Positions 45,201-60,200 of a stretch of 64,000 bases of DNA are shown one piece after another (position 1 is the stretch's first letter; every line of letters starts with the position of its first letter). Below the pieces are notes generated by a model. The model was not told the origin of the DNA, did no database searches, and saw only the letters and a list, made by a program, of their open reading frames with translations. The DNA lies in NCBI GenBank assembly GCA_013397935.1, contig VZRN01006818.1:6582095-6646094 (forward strand), given 5' to 3'. Both the position numbers and the translations under genes were made by a program. This DNA is from Dasyornis broadbenti (taxonomy: Eukaryota > Chordata > Aves > Passeriformes > Dasyornithidae).

Positions 45201-48200
45201 TAAATTTCTCTTTGAACAACTTCAGAGAAAGTTAAATTCATGAAGTCAACGTTAGCCAGGGCTTAAGTGTTGCTTGCATGCTGCTCCGTAAAGCAGTACA
45301 GCAAACTTGCTTGTTTTGGGGAAAGGATTGTAAAGGCTGAAGGGGCACTGGCAGCATCAGACATCAACAGTTGTTTCATTCTTATTTTTTTAATTTTCTT
45401 TTTTAAATTTGGATTCCTTTTTTTTTTTTTTTAAGTTTATAAATACCAATTCTTTCCAATTTACCTTGCTTCAGTTACCATAAGAAATTAATTAGAGAGG
45501 AAGATGGATTTTCTGCATCAGGTTAAACATGGGATATGACTAAGAGAGTTCTCAGTGGTATGATATTACATTTCATTTATTGTCCTGTCTTTTTCCTCTA
45601 CGCTCTAGCATTTGCCTCCTGGGACTTTTAGAGGGAGTAGTGGAGGAACATTCTTGGAGTTCAAAACCTTTTTCAAAGTAAGATGAGCCAAAAGAGATTA
45701 GATGTAAGCACACAAAATGAATTATGTTCTTTGGAAGAGTAAGGCTTATTGCAAAGTAAGTTGTACTGTTTCCAAACCGCCCTATGATGTCCATGAAAAC
45801 TGTTAGGGAAGTTTCAAATAAGCCCTATTAGAAGGGAATATAGCTCCACTGAGTTCAAATACTGTCCAACCATTCCCTGTACCTGCAGAATTTAGTGCAA
45901 TGTGTCACAAGCCGCAGTTTTCTTCACTTTCATCAGTCAACATAGGCTGTACAACTGCTTTCCCCTCACATCCCTTGAAAGCGTTATTGTTTCTTTTTCA
46001 CCTTTTCTTTGAATGAAAACCCAAAGCTTTAAAGTTTATGCTTCTTAGCGTGCTTCTATCACGATCCATTTGCTGTTGCATTGGATCTGAGCTCCCATAA
46101 TACTGAGTTCTTATGCATAAGGAGTCTCTCAAATGCTTCCACCATCTGTCACATGTGCAGAAGATTCGGCAGTTCTCTCAGACTAGCTCAGGCTGGCCTG
46201 TTTTTTCTCAGCCAAACCCTAATCATCATAATACATTATTAATTACAAGAAAATAATTCCAGGTTTTGCCTGTAGTTTATTAACTAACTTCCTGCATGAA
46301 TGACTATGTTTTCTTCTGGTGTTTACCTGAGTAGATGAGCCTTGAGTTGGAATACTGTGCTTTTGAAAAAGGAACTTTTCCAGAGTTCACATAGGCATTG
46401 AACTGAGAGCTCTGTTTCACAGGGTTGGTCATATCAGAAAAGTCCGAGACACCATGAACAGTAACTTAAAATCCAAATAGAATACAATACCTGTTCTCAT
46501 ACTGTGCAGTTCTGGAAGCACATTGTAATTTCTGGTGTCATTTGCGATTTAACCCATTGGAAGTTACTAAATGGAGTGGCATATGTTATGTTTTGCCTTT
46601 CTATGCAGTTGATTCTGTGTAATGTGTGTTTCATCACTATATTAATATTGTGCTTTCTTCTGTGTGTCTCTTCAGTTTGGTATTGATGTGACCGTTCTTC
46701 TGCCAGTTGCAGTTATTACCTGTTCAGCTTGCTGCTTCTGGTTGCAGAGCAGGATTTGCTATGGATAAAGGACATGTGTATGCCACAGGATTGAACTCTT
46801 CGCTGTGTGCACACATTCAGCCCTCTACCCTTTCCTTTGCCAACGTTTCAGGTCTCTCCAACACTGGGTACCTGCGTCTGTGACAATCAATATAAATATC
46901 CGTCCCGCAGATGTGCAATAATAAAACATAAAAATAGATACACCACATTCGTGCTGTCTAAGGCTTTCTAGGGCAAAACTGAGTTTTGCTGTAAAACTGC
47001 ACTGTGTAGAGAGGCTTCCTATATCTTTGCATCTGCCTTCACCATTCAGTATGTTTGTGACTTATTCTGTTCACAATCTAAAAAAGTCATTGTAGGCCTT
47101 AAAGTCAGCATGGTTCATATAGTTGTGGGATCTGCTATCATTTACTTACTTGTGATTTTAGAGTATTAGTAAGTTCTTAGGATATTGAAATAATTTTAAA
47201 TATCCATACACCTCACTGTTTTTGCAGTTACCATTCAAACACCTGTAGAAGCCATAATTATAGAAACTCTCTCATGAAGCAATTTAAATTTTAAAGGGTT
47301 TTCACTACTATTGTTCTCTTCTATACTTTTAATCTTCTGTAATTTCTTTTCACAGCTGTTGCTGCTAACATTTCCCACCATTTACTTTTTTATTACTCTC
47401 AAATGATCCTGCATTTTCATAGTCTCTGGTGTAAATCTTTCCTCATCTTGGCATCTGCTAGGCTATCAAGAAACTTACTAGTTAGAAGTATCTGTTTCAG
47501 TGTGTATGTCAGCTTTTATTGTTTTTGCAAAGTATGGATGCTAAAGTTAAGTACCTAAAACATAAATATGTGTGTATCCATGCATGAAGGGCAGAATAAT
47601 TGTGTCAAAAGGAGCACTCCTGGTGTTTTGGCTCATTATGTTGTTAAGTATTCAGGATTCTTTGAGGATGAATTCCTTATTTCCAAAAGCATACTGAGGA
47701 ATAAATTTTTCAGTAATATGAGTTTGTACAGCATTATTAATTTAGAAACAGGGTTATTTGAATTAGTATGATTTGTTTCTGGTCATGCTTTCAAAAGTCA
47801 GAATCTGGAGAACATAAAATAAGCAAAGCAACTGGACTTTGATCCAATTTTGAGTGAAGTTCACTCCTCCTTACTTGCTTTAAACATCTCCTGTAATTGC
47901 CCATAGAACCACAAAGCAAAACATGGAAACATTTACCAGCTGTGTGGTTTTAGGTTCAGATACTTTATTAATATCAGTGACATAAACAAACTGCATTGTT
48001 AGCATGCTGTCATTAGTATGCTCAACTGTCATGATTCTGCAACATCGTATCTGCAGACACGTTTTTTTGCACCCAGCTTACATAAGAAAATTGCACTCAG
48101 AAAAGGCAAACGTGGATGGCAGATGTTTATCTTAAGGCTGCAAATGACAAACTAAGTTATCTCTTTTAAAAATTTTTATTAAGTGGCAGAAAGAGCGACA

Positions 48201-51200
48201 ACTAGTTTCAGTTTAGGTTAGAAAGGAATAAATAGAAATAAGTTTTTAAACTTTTGCAAGGAATACAATTACATTTTCGTGCAATGTTAAATGAGATGGG
48301 CATTTAGTTTGCTGTAGGTTCATTTCACCAAAGGCTGGCTCTTTACAGATGGCACATATAATAGTCTCATAAATGTACTTTTTAAAAGTGGATGATATGA
48401 AGCTAGGTATTAATGACATGTAATCTGTTGGCATTCGTTAATTCTGCTTATTTCAAAATTTGGTTTAATACTTTAAAATTATTTGAAGTGAGGCAGGACT
48501 TTATCTTTTATTAACAGATTTCTAATACTTCAGGCAAAATGTAGATGGTTTATTTTGATTGCAATCTACTTCTGAAGAAAGTAATAATGTATTTAATAAA
48601 AGCTTTCCAAGATTCAGCTTACAGTTTCAGCAGCAGCAACATTTTGGTGCACCACTTCATTGTTGCCAGGAAAGACTACTGTACTGCCTCTTTGTGTTAG
48701 AACAAAACATGGGTAGCAAGATTTAAATCACTAACCAAAATACCCCAGGCTCAAACATAAAATTAAAGAATTTGAATCTCCCATGTGATACATATTTGAG
48801 TCCTGAAGTCAAGAAACAAATTAATTTTTTTAAAATGTCTTGATTCGTTTGATGGCTGGAGGAAAAGAATATTGTCATTTTATTCTTCTGCATGGCTATT
48901 TTTAAAAAGTCACATTGAAACTCGCAGTAAAATAGGTGCAATAGATATTACAGTTCTAACATTAATACAAGCATGTGGTATTTTAGACATGAGCTTCATG
49001 AAACTGTATATAAAAATACTGATTTGAGCAATTTGTTACTGGAGATAAAGCAGCTCATGATTGCTAAGCTGTCTTTTGTTCTAAATTGCCTCAGAGATAC
49101 TTATTTCTTTCTTAGTTAAGTCATTTTTTAAAGAACTGTTTTTATAATAGCTACCTTCCAGACTGAGGTAGTTGCATGCTTGTCAGACTAAACATATGAA
49201 TTTTAAGAACATTCCAATTAACCCTTTCATGGAAAGTAATTAATTTGTAACACTGTAAAAATCCTTCGCCTTGGATTTATTAGGTGTAAGTTTAATTTAA
49301 ATAATATATAGATTTGGCAATGTCAGCAGACCTATAGGAATAATGAGAAATAGGAAAAAAAAACTGAGAGGCCCTTCATGATGCACTTTTTATACTCCCA
49401 AGAGTTTATAAGAAAGGTGTTAAATTAATTGTTCTGGCACCTACTTGCTGTTGTTTTGTGCTCCTGCTCCTTCTCCTAGTTGACAGGTGGAAAAAATAGG
49501 TAAATGAAGGGGAGAATAAATTTAATTTAAGCTAAACATCTAAAGTGTGTCTGTACTTTGCTGCTCAGGCTATAGGGCTGCTTACAGTGCACAAGTGGAA
49601 AATGCAAAGGTTTTGACTCTTTCCCTTTGACTCTTTCCCTTTGCTCTTGGAGCAAAACAGTGCTACTCTGTCCGGGGCCTCCAGGAAAGCAACGATGTTC
49701 AATACATTTTGAATTGAAATTGCATTATAAGGTAACTTTACCATCAGCAGTTTAAAAAAAGATAGCTGGAATCCAGATGAAAACTGGTCATGGGTTATCT
49801 ATGATTAAATAAAATTAAAAGAAGGACATATCTAAGGCTGCACAGGTTAAAAAACATGGGGGCCTTTTCTTTTCCTTGAAAAAGAAATAGACTTTGAACG
49901 CTGTAGGCTGGCTAAAGACTGTGTTCAAAGGGAGAGAGCATGAAGGGAAAGCTGGGAAGAATACCACGTGGCTGAAAACCTGCCAGCCAGTGCACAGAAT
50001 ACCCTGTGCTGCAGGCTGCCTGCTGGGGAGTGCAACATGTGTTAACCTTTCCTTTGGGGGAAAAAAAAAATCCCTCCATTTGCTTGTATCAACATTTTAC
50101 TTATAAATCTTAACTGTGTCACCTCTGAGTCTCCTTTTGATGGAGAGAGGGAAACACAAGCCTCCCTCATCAATCTGTTCTCCAAGTATTGTTGTGGAGG
50201 CTTCCTGCCCCTCCCGAGCCCCTCGTGACAACCTCAGCTCCACGCAGGGAAATGTTTGGTGCAGCACTGTGCTAGGAGTTTGTTTTCTTTTGAAGTTACA
50301 GCACTAATCTCATCTGTATCTAATTGGTAAAATATTAAGTCTTCAAAGATTTCCTTTGTAAACAAAAGATTGTCATAACAATTTAAGCAGGATCAGATGT
50401 GTAAATTTAGGGAGTGGAACCCTCAGTGAATTCTACAGAAGTTTTTTTGCAGAAAGATACAATATACTTATAATTCAAACCTCCTTAGTGGATTGAATAA
50501 TCTAAAATAATCTGAAATACATTATTTGAAGATTTTGAAACCAGATTTACCTAATTTAATTTACCTTAATAAAGAAACTTTTAATCTCTTACCTACGTGC
50601 ATTAGCTTTAATTTCTGTTGTGCTAAACCTTCCTTTTTATTCCTTTTGAATGCATTATGCTCCAGCATGTTTCATGCTGCAGAACAGAATGTAAAATGGC
50701 TGCTAAACCTATCAATTGCTGTGTGTGTAAATTCATGAAAACGAACATTTTCTTACTGCAGTTTAAATACAGGTGTAGTGTTGGAAATAATTGCATTGCC
50801 CTGGGAAGTACAATAAGTGTTAGAGCAGGTGTTTGTCATTCCTCAAAGTGTTTTATCTGGAAACAAATCTTGTTGATAGAAACCAGTGTCTTTTATGTTT
50901 AAATACCCAACAATTTTTGATCAGACACAAGGTATACTGATTTAAAAGTGAAATTAAGGTATTTAAAATGGATTAGATTTCAACCAGTTTCTGGGAAAGA
51001 AACTCCAGAGTCAGAAAACAGTATCTTGGGTATTGCATATCTTCTGAGAGTTGATCAATGAACAGGCTCATACTGATAGCTAGGACCTAAAAGCTGAAAT
51101 TTTTTTGATTCAAACTAGAAGTGTACTCACAATTTTAGTAGCATTGTGAACTTTAGGAACAAGATATGAGCAACAAAGGTACTTTATTTTTTAAAATCAA

Positions 51201-54200
51201 ACCTGGATCTTTTTCTGAGATATTTATTTACAGATTCAAATACTAAAGTAGACAAAATGTAATGAGCGGTCTCTGTCTGGAGTGACTGGAGGACATGTAA
51301 TGCTTTTTGAGGAGCCAGAGATTAATGAAGGTGTATAATCTTAATGACTCATGAACCACCATCTGGAGGCCCTAATCTCAATCTATTGACTGTACTAGGA
51401 ACATTGCTAGACATCTAGCTTTTGGGATATATTAAGATGAAACATAACTGTTTTGAAGAATTAAAAAAAAAAAAAAAGCGGATGTATTTTTCTTTACATT
51501 TTAAATAAAATAAATTCCAGTCGAGCATTGCAGTGAAGTGACAGCCTGTCACCCAGGGACAGTTCTGTAGTGGAAGAGGTTCTCTTCCAAGGGTTTTTAG
51601 AAGGGTTTTCCTAAAATGGATTCTTTCTCTGTACGTCAAAGTTATTGAAAGAGAAATCAGCATGGTTTTTTAAGGTTGAAGAATTATTCTTTTTCCTCTT
51701 TGAGTTAAAATCATTCCCCTTCATGAAAAGAGTTGACTCAGTGTGCCACTTATGACCCAAATCTTCTGATGCATAGTAAATAACTGAATTTGCTCTATTT
51801 TACTGAATTTGCTCTCTTTCCCCTTTGTTCAGTACAAATTTATGACCTCCTCTTTAGCATCTTCTTTAGCACACGCCAGTCTGAAAACATGAGCTGTTTT
51901 TCTTTTTCCATGAAAGTAGCAGTGAATCCCAAAGATCGAGTTCATTTCACTAAGTATTGAATTGCTAAAGGAATAAGGTTTTTTAAGCTTCTCTTTCAAG
52001 AAGATAACAGTGCATTTCTGGGTTCACAGTTGCAGCCTTGTCACAGATGACTACTAGGATGCCAAACTGCTATCAACACTTCAACTTTTTAAAATTAAAA
52101 AAAATGATAAAAAATAGTTTATTTTTCAGTGGATCAAAGGTTCTGGAAGAAATTTCGGTTTTGATAATATATCCTAAGTAGCATTAAGAACTGATGACCA
52201 GTTACAACTTATAAATATACTCTAACTAAAGGAAGCTCAGCTTTTTTTGTGGATGATTTGTCTAGAAAATGAATACTCCTTATAAAGTTGCCTTTGAAAG
52301 GTAGTTTTCTGCTTTCCTATCTTGTTCCACTGCCACCAGTAGTGGATAACACCAGAGGAAAAATTATAATGACATATATCCAGATATTCACTTAATTAAA
52401 GAGCCCCTGTAAAATATATGTTATGGTATAAAGCAATCTAGTGGCTGCCTTTTAGTACATGGACAACCAAAGCTGCCCCTCATCAATCCCATGCTCAAGG
52501 AAGGTACAACAGGATATGAAGTCATCTTTTCTTCCTCTCTCTGGCAGCTGTGATGTTTTAGACCAAACATCTTAAAAAAGAGGATCAATTGCCAGTGCTA
52601 CGCTAAGCATCATTTGTATAAGAGCAGAAAACAAAGTACAGTGCTGTCATTTTACGTGTAGTAATTCATATATTTGGAAGGAGACTAACCAAGGTTCCCA
52701 GTGAATTTTTTAGGAGATTCTCCTGTTTCTGCTACCAGTTTCTGAAAAACCACCTTCTGTCGTTTGAGTAGCAGTTTTGTGGGTTTTGTTCCTGGTATCT
52801 CAGTTGCCTTTTGCAAGGAGAAGTTGGGATAAAAGTCTGAGATAAATGCTAAGACTAATCCAACTTAAGTATCTCACACCTGGTTCAATAGGATTTTTAT
52901 TTTAAAACCTGAGTCTGGTTATCAAGAAATAAGTACTGTCTAAAAAGGAAAGATCAGAAAATTTAGCAAAATTAATAAGAATCTTTTGATTAAAAAAAAA
53001 GAGAATTGAAAGTAACGTAATAATTTCAGGATGGCTTGCACTATGGATGTTGAAAAGCTATAAATAAGAATATATTTTCAGAGGACAGTGTTAAATCTTT
53101 ACATGTTTACTCTTCATCTTTTAGGCAAACAGAGATGCACCTGAGTAAACTTTAAACAACTGTGTCTTCCACAGTTAACGGTCTTCTATTTTACCTTTGA
53201 ATGTTTTTCCAAATATTTGTTTGAGAAAGTGTGCCATAATGTAGAAATTATGCTGAACGTGTTGTCAGGTATTTCTGAATGGCACATGATTAGATTCAAG
53301 AGCTGGATGCTTAAGGTGTAGGTTTAGCAAATTAGTTTCTCTTTTCATTTGACCCTGGAGAATTCCCTCAAGAGAAATGTGTGGATTAATGTACATGTCA
53401 CAGAAAGCCTTATCTCTCTAAGGAAACTCAGTTAGACATGAATGTTACCCTTCTTCCCTTCCTTTTCTATTTCTGATAGCAAAATGAACACCAGTATGTT
53501 GAACAATTATGATTTTAGAAGATGTAGAACAGTCTGATGAGAGTATTGTGGGTCTCTAATATATTTAAACAGCCTAACTTTTGCTATATGCATTTTACTA
53601 CTCAGTCCCAATGAAAAAGATGAAACAGCTCCTACACTTCCTCTCCAGTGCATACCCTACATGCAATGCTGTATTTGCCATTCAGAGCTTCCCAAAAAGG
53701 ATTTTCTTAGCACACTCTAAATATTCTTTACCGTTCACCAAAATTAGTTTGTACTTTCCTGAGCAGTTCTTCAAGGTATAATTATATGTTAAAAGGGCAG
53801 TCAGAAGGTGATCTGCTGGCTGGGCTGAACCTGGAGCAGGAACCTTCCAGAGAGACAGCAGGGAAGGGATTCCATCATGAAGAAGAAGCAAACTGTATCA
53901 CTAATTATGTATCAAAGCAGATTTGCCATACATCTCCCAACACCTAAAGAGACTGCTGAAAGTGTACATGAAATATATCCAAAGGGTACTGAGGAGACTG
54001 CTGTTCTCAACTGTGTTTGTACCATGACAAGCACAGTGTGCTTGCCTGAGTGGCCGCCCTTCTGCTCTGCTCAGTATTTCTTTTGTGTCGATGCTTTGAT
54101 TTCTTTTAGAGAAACACGATTGGCCCTTTGTTACAGTAAATATTGGCCAGGTGCAGACAGAGCCCTAAGCATCCCTGCAATGCTGGTGGCAGCTCAGAGG

Positions 54201-57200
54201 GGCCTAAGGGCTCAGCAGAGCTGGTGTGGTCCCCTGAGCATCATGCCTCAGCACTTGCAGTTACTACACACAGCCAAACGTTCGCTCAAGAGCCCTTTGT
54301 GATGCTCTCAATTATAAAAAACATTTCATTAATTGCCAGTTATCCCCAGATTGTGGAAATCCAGACATGGCCTGGAGGCATCAATATATGCTGTGTGCAA
54401 TTGGGATGGGACAGGGGATTTAACCTGCAGTAGTTCTGTGTGTAAAACTCTAATAAAGTACATGAGGAAAACTGTATTAAGTCTAGATAAATCACTGCTT
54501 ATTGTGTCAGGAATGGAAAGACATTTATCACAATAGTACTTCAGACTAATATCCTATAGTGGCAAAAATGTTACTGATAGTTTTTCTTTGTGCTGCAGTT
54601 TCAAAGTTCTTTGATACGTATTTAGCTGCCAGTTTGTAATAAAGTCTGTGTCAGATCCAGCAGGACTTTGTGCAAGCCTAAGAATCAGCCAGCTTCATAT
54701 TCTAATCAGAGTAAAATCTCATGAAGCTAATATCAGAGGTTTTATAAAAATGTATGGCAGCAACAGGTTTAAGAAAAAATACATAATTAAATGTGTGGTG
54801 CATAGCAAGTTGCAGTCCAACTTTATACATCAATTCACTTTAATGCTCAGGTTACTTTAATTTTCCATTAGGTAAACAAGGGAAAGACTCTTTTGATTTC
54901 CCAGTATATTTTCATTTTTGTGTTGTTAAATGACTTATTTTTGGCAGAGACAAAAACATTTTGTTGGACAAGAACATCTACAATCATTCATGCATTTCCT
55001 GAAAGCTAGTATTATGTTGATGTTTCTCTATGAAGCTCTTGCATCTGCTATATTTCTGTAATTTTCAAGAGAAATCTTAGAAATGATTTTTTTAAATTGT
55101 CACTGGTAGAGCAACGATTTCTTAAGAACAAACTTTTGCTAGAGTTTTAATTTTTTTCTTGTTGGAGATGTATTTTTTTTTAAAATAAGCCATTACCTCA
55201 GTTATTTCTGAGTCACCACTAATTTAAAGTTAGACCTCCTTCCTTAATGGGTTTCTCTTCCTAGTGCTAGCTTTTCCCTCTGATATTTTTATAAAAGCCT
55301 TGTGTATTCCCATTTGGATCGCGTTACTTCACGATGCTTCTTCTCAGGCATTATCTCTTGCCTGCAAGACTTGTCTGAAGCCATATTACTAATTGGTTTC
55401 CTCCCCATTTTTCTTTTACAAGAAAGGACTTTTTTAACCTTTGAACTTTTAACTCACTTCGGTCATTTCTTTCTCCTTGCATTTTTCTTTTGAAGCAGGA
55501 TTGAATTCCATTACACCTCCTGGGGTGTCTTTTAAGCTTGACCAGCTTTCCTGTACTCCAGTAGTTGTATTCTTTGGGTTTGGAGTTTTTTTCACACTTC
55601 CAGATAGTTTCATTCTTATACTCAACATCTGATGGTTTTATTTGCTTGTTTGTTTGACCAAAGAAAAATATACCAAGCTCTTTCCTCTAGTTGCACTTTT
55701 CTAGGATAGACTATAATTTAAAATAAACTCTGATTCTTCTTTTTAATAGGTGTTTGATTCTATTGGTTACTCAGAAATTCGCTTTTGGCCTTTCCATAGT
55801 GATCCCCTCTTTTAAATTTATTGTCACAATGGTGAGATTGTAGCTCAGTGATGGCTCCATTTTGAAATGTCATAATTTTTTCTGCCCCTTTCTGTCTTCT
55901 CAGTAAATGTAGAATGTACTTTTGCTGTCCAGTTATATTACGAAAATGATTGCCATTCCTTTTCCAGACTGGTTTTGTGGTCTCGTATTTTTTTTCCAGT
56001 GTACCAATTTTCAGTAGGTCTGTCTTTTTCCAGCTTATCTTTCAATCTCTTCTAATATCTCAGTAAACTTCAGTGATAAGCACTGGCTGGACTTTGGGAG
56101 AGAGGAACAGTAGTCAGAAATGAGAAAAAACTGCAAAAGGCTGATGTCAATATTCAATTTGGAAAGAAGCCTTTGACACACTGCTTCTGATGTGGAACAT
56201 TCAAAGAATTACTTCAGCTCTGCAAAGTGGGTGGTAACAAACATGACAGCCAAGAAGTCTGAAGTGTGAGAGGAGGACAAAGTTTCCCAAGATGGCAGAG
56301 GCTAAATTAACTGCAACAGACTTTAAATGTTTTTGCTGTCTGCAGCTATATTTTTGTTTCATCTCTCACCTACTAGCCTGTTCTCCAACTCAAATGTTAC
56401 GTCCATTAATGTAGGAAGTGGGGAAAGTATTTCGTTGTAATGAGGAAGTTTTAAGGTTGGGGTTTTTCCCTCTATGTAGTGAAGCCATTTGTGGCTACCT
56501 TCCATCTTTGTTAGTGACTCACCTTTGACTCTTAGTAGTCTAACCAGAGTAATTAATTGGCTAAAAGAGATGTGCTGTATTGCTGCTATGTCTTCCTCAA
56601 GATTTCTAGCTGATAAAGGATTTTTTAAATTTGTTTTGGTTTGGGCTTGGGGTTGTTATTTCTGTGTGTGTGCACAGCCAAGCAGTAGCCCTGCTTTTTT
56701 TTTTTATTATTATTTCTTTCCTGGCTTTAACTCAAGATGACATTTATGGGGGATGAGAGAGCTTCAGGATGCTGGGGTGAGATCCTGGGTGACTGGCTGC
56801 TGTTTGGCAGTGATTTACTAAAGCAGCTTGCCTTGTCTGCCTGCCTGTGATCCTGGTACATTTACTGCTATAAACACAGCTGGCCAGAGGTCCCATTACC
56901 TTCTCAGCAAAAGTTTGTTGTGTCATAGACTTTGTCATTCAAGTTCTAAGCCTAAGAGTTATTTAATTTTTAATATGAAAGATTGGTAAGTTCCAACTAA
57001 GCTGTGGAAGCAATCAGCCATTTTGGATGCATATTGCCGCTTGCATAATTTAAATGCAAAGTTTGCTTTGCTTTCTCAGACAAAATAGCGTACGTTTTGT
57101 AGTATTTTTGGAACAGGATGAACATGCTCTGGGTTTCAGCCAGACTCTTTGTATTATGTGCAGGTGCTTTGGGGCTCTAATAATCAGAGGATCTAATAAA

Positions 57201-60200
57201 AGAATCAGAGGGTAAGGCAGGAAAATTACTACAAAGTGGGTTCGCTTTGCCCTCACAACACCCAACCTTTCCTGTTTCACCTAATACAAAATTGTAAACT
57301 TACAGCTGCCTTTCAGCCCATACTTACAGCAAACACAAAAAAGAACTGATTAAATCATTAAATCATTATTAAATATCGTTTATTTCAAGCTGCCTGGATT
57401 TAATTGCTTTACCTTGAAAAATAAGCACCAAAATCCCAAACCAAATAGTAAGCTCTAATTGAACAGGCAAGCAGGGCAAAGGTCTGACGTTCCTGCGTTA
57501 ATACTATGTCACTTACTGGTTTTAAATTGTCAGAGTACAGTAAATCTAAATGGACTATTTCTTTTTCCCTAGACTGACTGGAGAAATGGGTATGTTCTTT
57601 GTAGTAGGCAACTTTTCCGAAGGCAAAACCGTGACTATTTTCTTAACCGTGTCCACCCCTAAGCCACACAAAATTCGAGCAAACTCAAAGTGTTGCTTTT
57701 CAGTTCCACAGAAAACCCATCCCTGTAGGTCACCAACCAGCACATTATACTTAAATCAGCATATCTGTGCCTCCATGTGTCCTGCCTGCAGGCCAGGTGC
57801 TTACCCACGTGGCGCGAGCCTGCACTCGTGGTACACACCCGTACGTCAGTCTCTCTCCGTGTGTACAGTGTGCGCTCACGTTCTTAGAGGAGGAAGGAGT
57901 GCTGCCCACAAGCCATGCTGCCTCTTCATGCTGTCACCATCTGTGCTGGCTCCTTGCCTACAGCTGGGTGACTTTGGATTTCACCGTGAAAACTGATGGG
58001 TGTTAAAAACTAAGAGGTCGTGACCTGAAGTGGTTGGCAATGACACAGCGTGATAAGTTTTTAGCTCTTGAAGGATAAAGCATAAGACTTCTCTTAGGAA
58101 GGGAACAAATAAATAATGACATTATGGGCCAAGGAAATAAAAAGGCAGTGAAAATGTTCTCCTAGTGATTACAGATATGTTCTCCACGTGGTTACAGATA
58201 AAGTAAAATTATTCATCAAAGAATTTTGCAAAGATGCATTAGGTTCCAGAAGCTATTTTGGCTCTTACAGTCTGATTAACTAGATAATTAAAAATTTACT
58301 CTGACAGTGTCATTTGGATCTGCTAATTATTTACCAAATTTTGCTTAACAGCATGGTGCTGTGTATTAGACCTAATTTACATTATCTCTTGCTGTATATT
58401 TCAGAAGAAGAAATGGGCAATCAGCATATGCTGGTATCTTCCTTTTGTTACAATTACAAAGGAAGGAAATATTCTGTTATCACACTGCAATCACCAGTCT
58501 TAGGAAGTATCCAGTATTTCATATTTAATATTTTTGTCTTCCTGTACAAATGCTCATTAACACTCCAAACATCCCAGTGCTGAGTATTTTCCTTATTTTG
58601 AAATTGCTTTACCTCTCATGTTATTGATTAGGCAAACAGCTTCTGTCTAGCTTCTTCATCTGCTTCTTTGCTATTTGCATGGGATCGCTCCGATGCTTAC
58701 ACTGGCTGTTTTCTCATCCTGTCATGTCCTAAATGATATGGAAATTATAAATATTCTGGGGCAAAGATTTTAGTTACATGTTGCTCCAGTCTGCAGGAAA
58801 CATATTCAACTAAAATATTTGAGTATTATTTCTAGAAGATACCATAATACATCTTATGGTAAGCATTAGTAAAGATCATCCAAAGCAACCCCTACAAAAT
58901 TAGCTTCACAGCCATTATCAAAATTCAGTCAAAAACATCACCTAATGTTATTCCTTAATGATTCAGTCAGGCTCTTCTTTCAGAGTACTGGGCATTGTTC
59001 TTTTTCAGCAGAATTCTTCCTTGAAATGACATGCCTAAAATAGATGGAATATAACTGTTCATGAAAAGATTAATTGAGGGTATTTTGTACTGAGACAGTG
59101 GGGCTGTGAAATTAGAGATTTGGATTGGAAAGCCCCTTTGTTTCACCATATAGTCTAATTCAGCACCGTTGCTAAATAATGATATTTGGCTGTTCTCACT
59201 TGAATACTCAATTTCCCATAGTAAAAATTTTATGATATGCCCAGAGCATCTCATTAAATTGACTCTTCTCACTGGGCTGGGGTTTTATATAGGTTTTCTC
59301 AAATGCAGTAACATGAAATACTAAACTAAAAATTAGCAATAAAGGGTAGAGGGCAAGAAATTTAAAGGATATCTGTGAGAGAGCTATCAGGAAAGAAGTC
59401 AGAGCATAAAATGCAAGAAAACAAAGCAAAATAATACTAGGGCCAGGAGTCAATAATCTAAAGATCATGATGGAATTAGAAAAACAATACCTTTCATAAC
59501 CTTACTAATAGTGAATTAGAAAAGAGTCTTTTATCAGACAGTAAGTTTGTGTCCATTTTGATGAAGTATTTACTGATTTTCTGGAAGGCAGTGGTTAATT
59601 ATAAAGGTACAATTAGCATTTAGTAACTACAGAGAAAAATGTTCCCTGATAACTGTATAATCTGATGTATCTGGACAAAAAGAATCCTAGCATTTTGAAA
59701 GGGAAAGCAGGGAAACACTTTAACATGGTGCTCAGTGAATTCTTGAAGGCAGGAAGTCAGTATTAGTTAATTTGAGAAAATAAATGCAGAACCACACAAT
59801 GAGAGTACGACCCACAGGGAATCAAGAAGTGATTGTTTAGTAATCCTGATGCTTTTTGCAATAAATTCAAGCATATATTATTTGCATAATACTCACATGT
59901 GAAGAAGACCTTGCTATGTTTGACAAGCAGCCATGATGTGATGAAAGAGAGCATGCCAAGCATATTGCTGCTTTTCTGTAGTGCCACTCCCTTGCATTCA
60001 CTATAGATTTTGGGAAAAAAGATATTTTATAAAGCTTTCCATTCCCCCTCTCACTGATGGTTGATTTCTGCTATAAAATAACAGAGGCCTCCCAGACCTG
60101 CTGCATGAGAACTGAGAAAGAGCTCATTATCTAATCAGTGAGAGGAATCTCCTGACTCATTTTGTGGTATTATATAATTGTGTGCACCCTGTAGGTGGTT

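Noticed and set aside
53877..54302. A 141-codon + strand open frame in the last intron
   Set aside because: It has no recognisable domain, no match to navigator sequence and no convincing flanking splice sites in NAV3 phase.
57550..57996. A 148-codon + strand open frame
   Set aside because: The composition is Cys/Pro/Ser-mixed with no domain, and there is no splice-phase fit to NAV3; probably chance in a CpG-containing patch.
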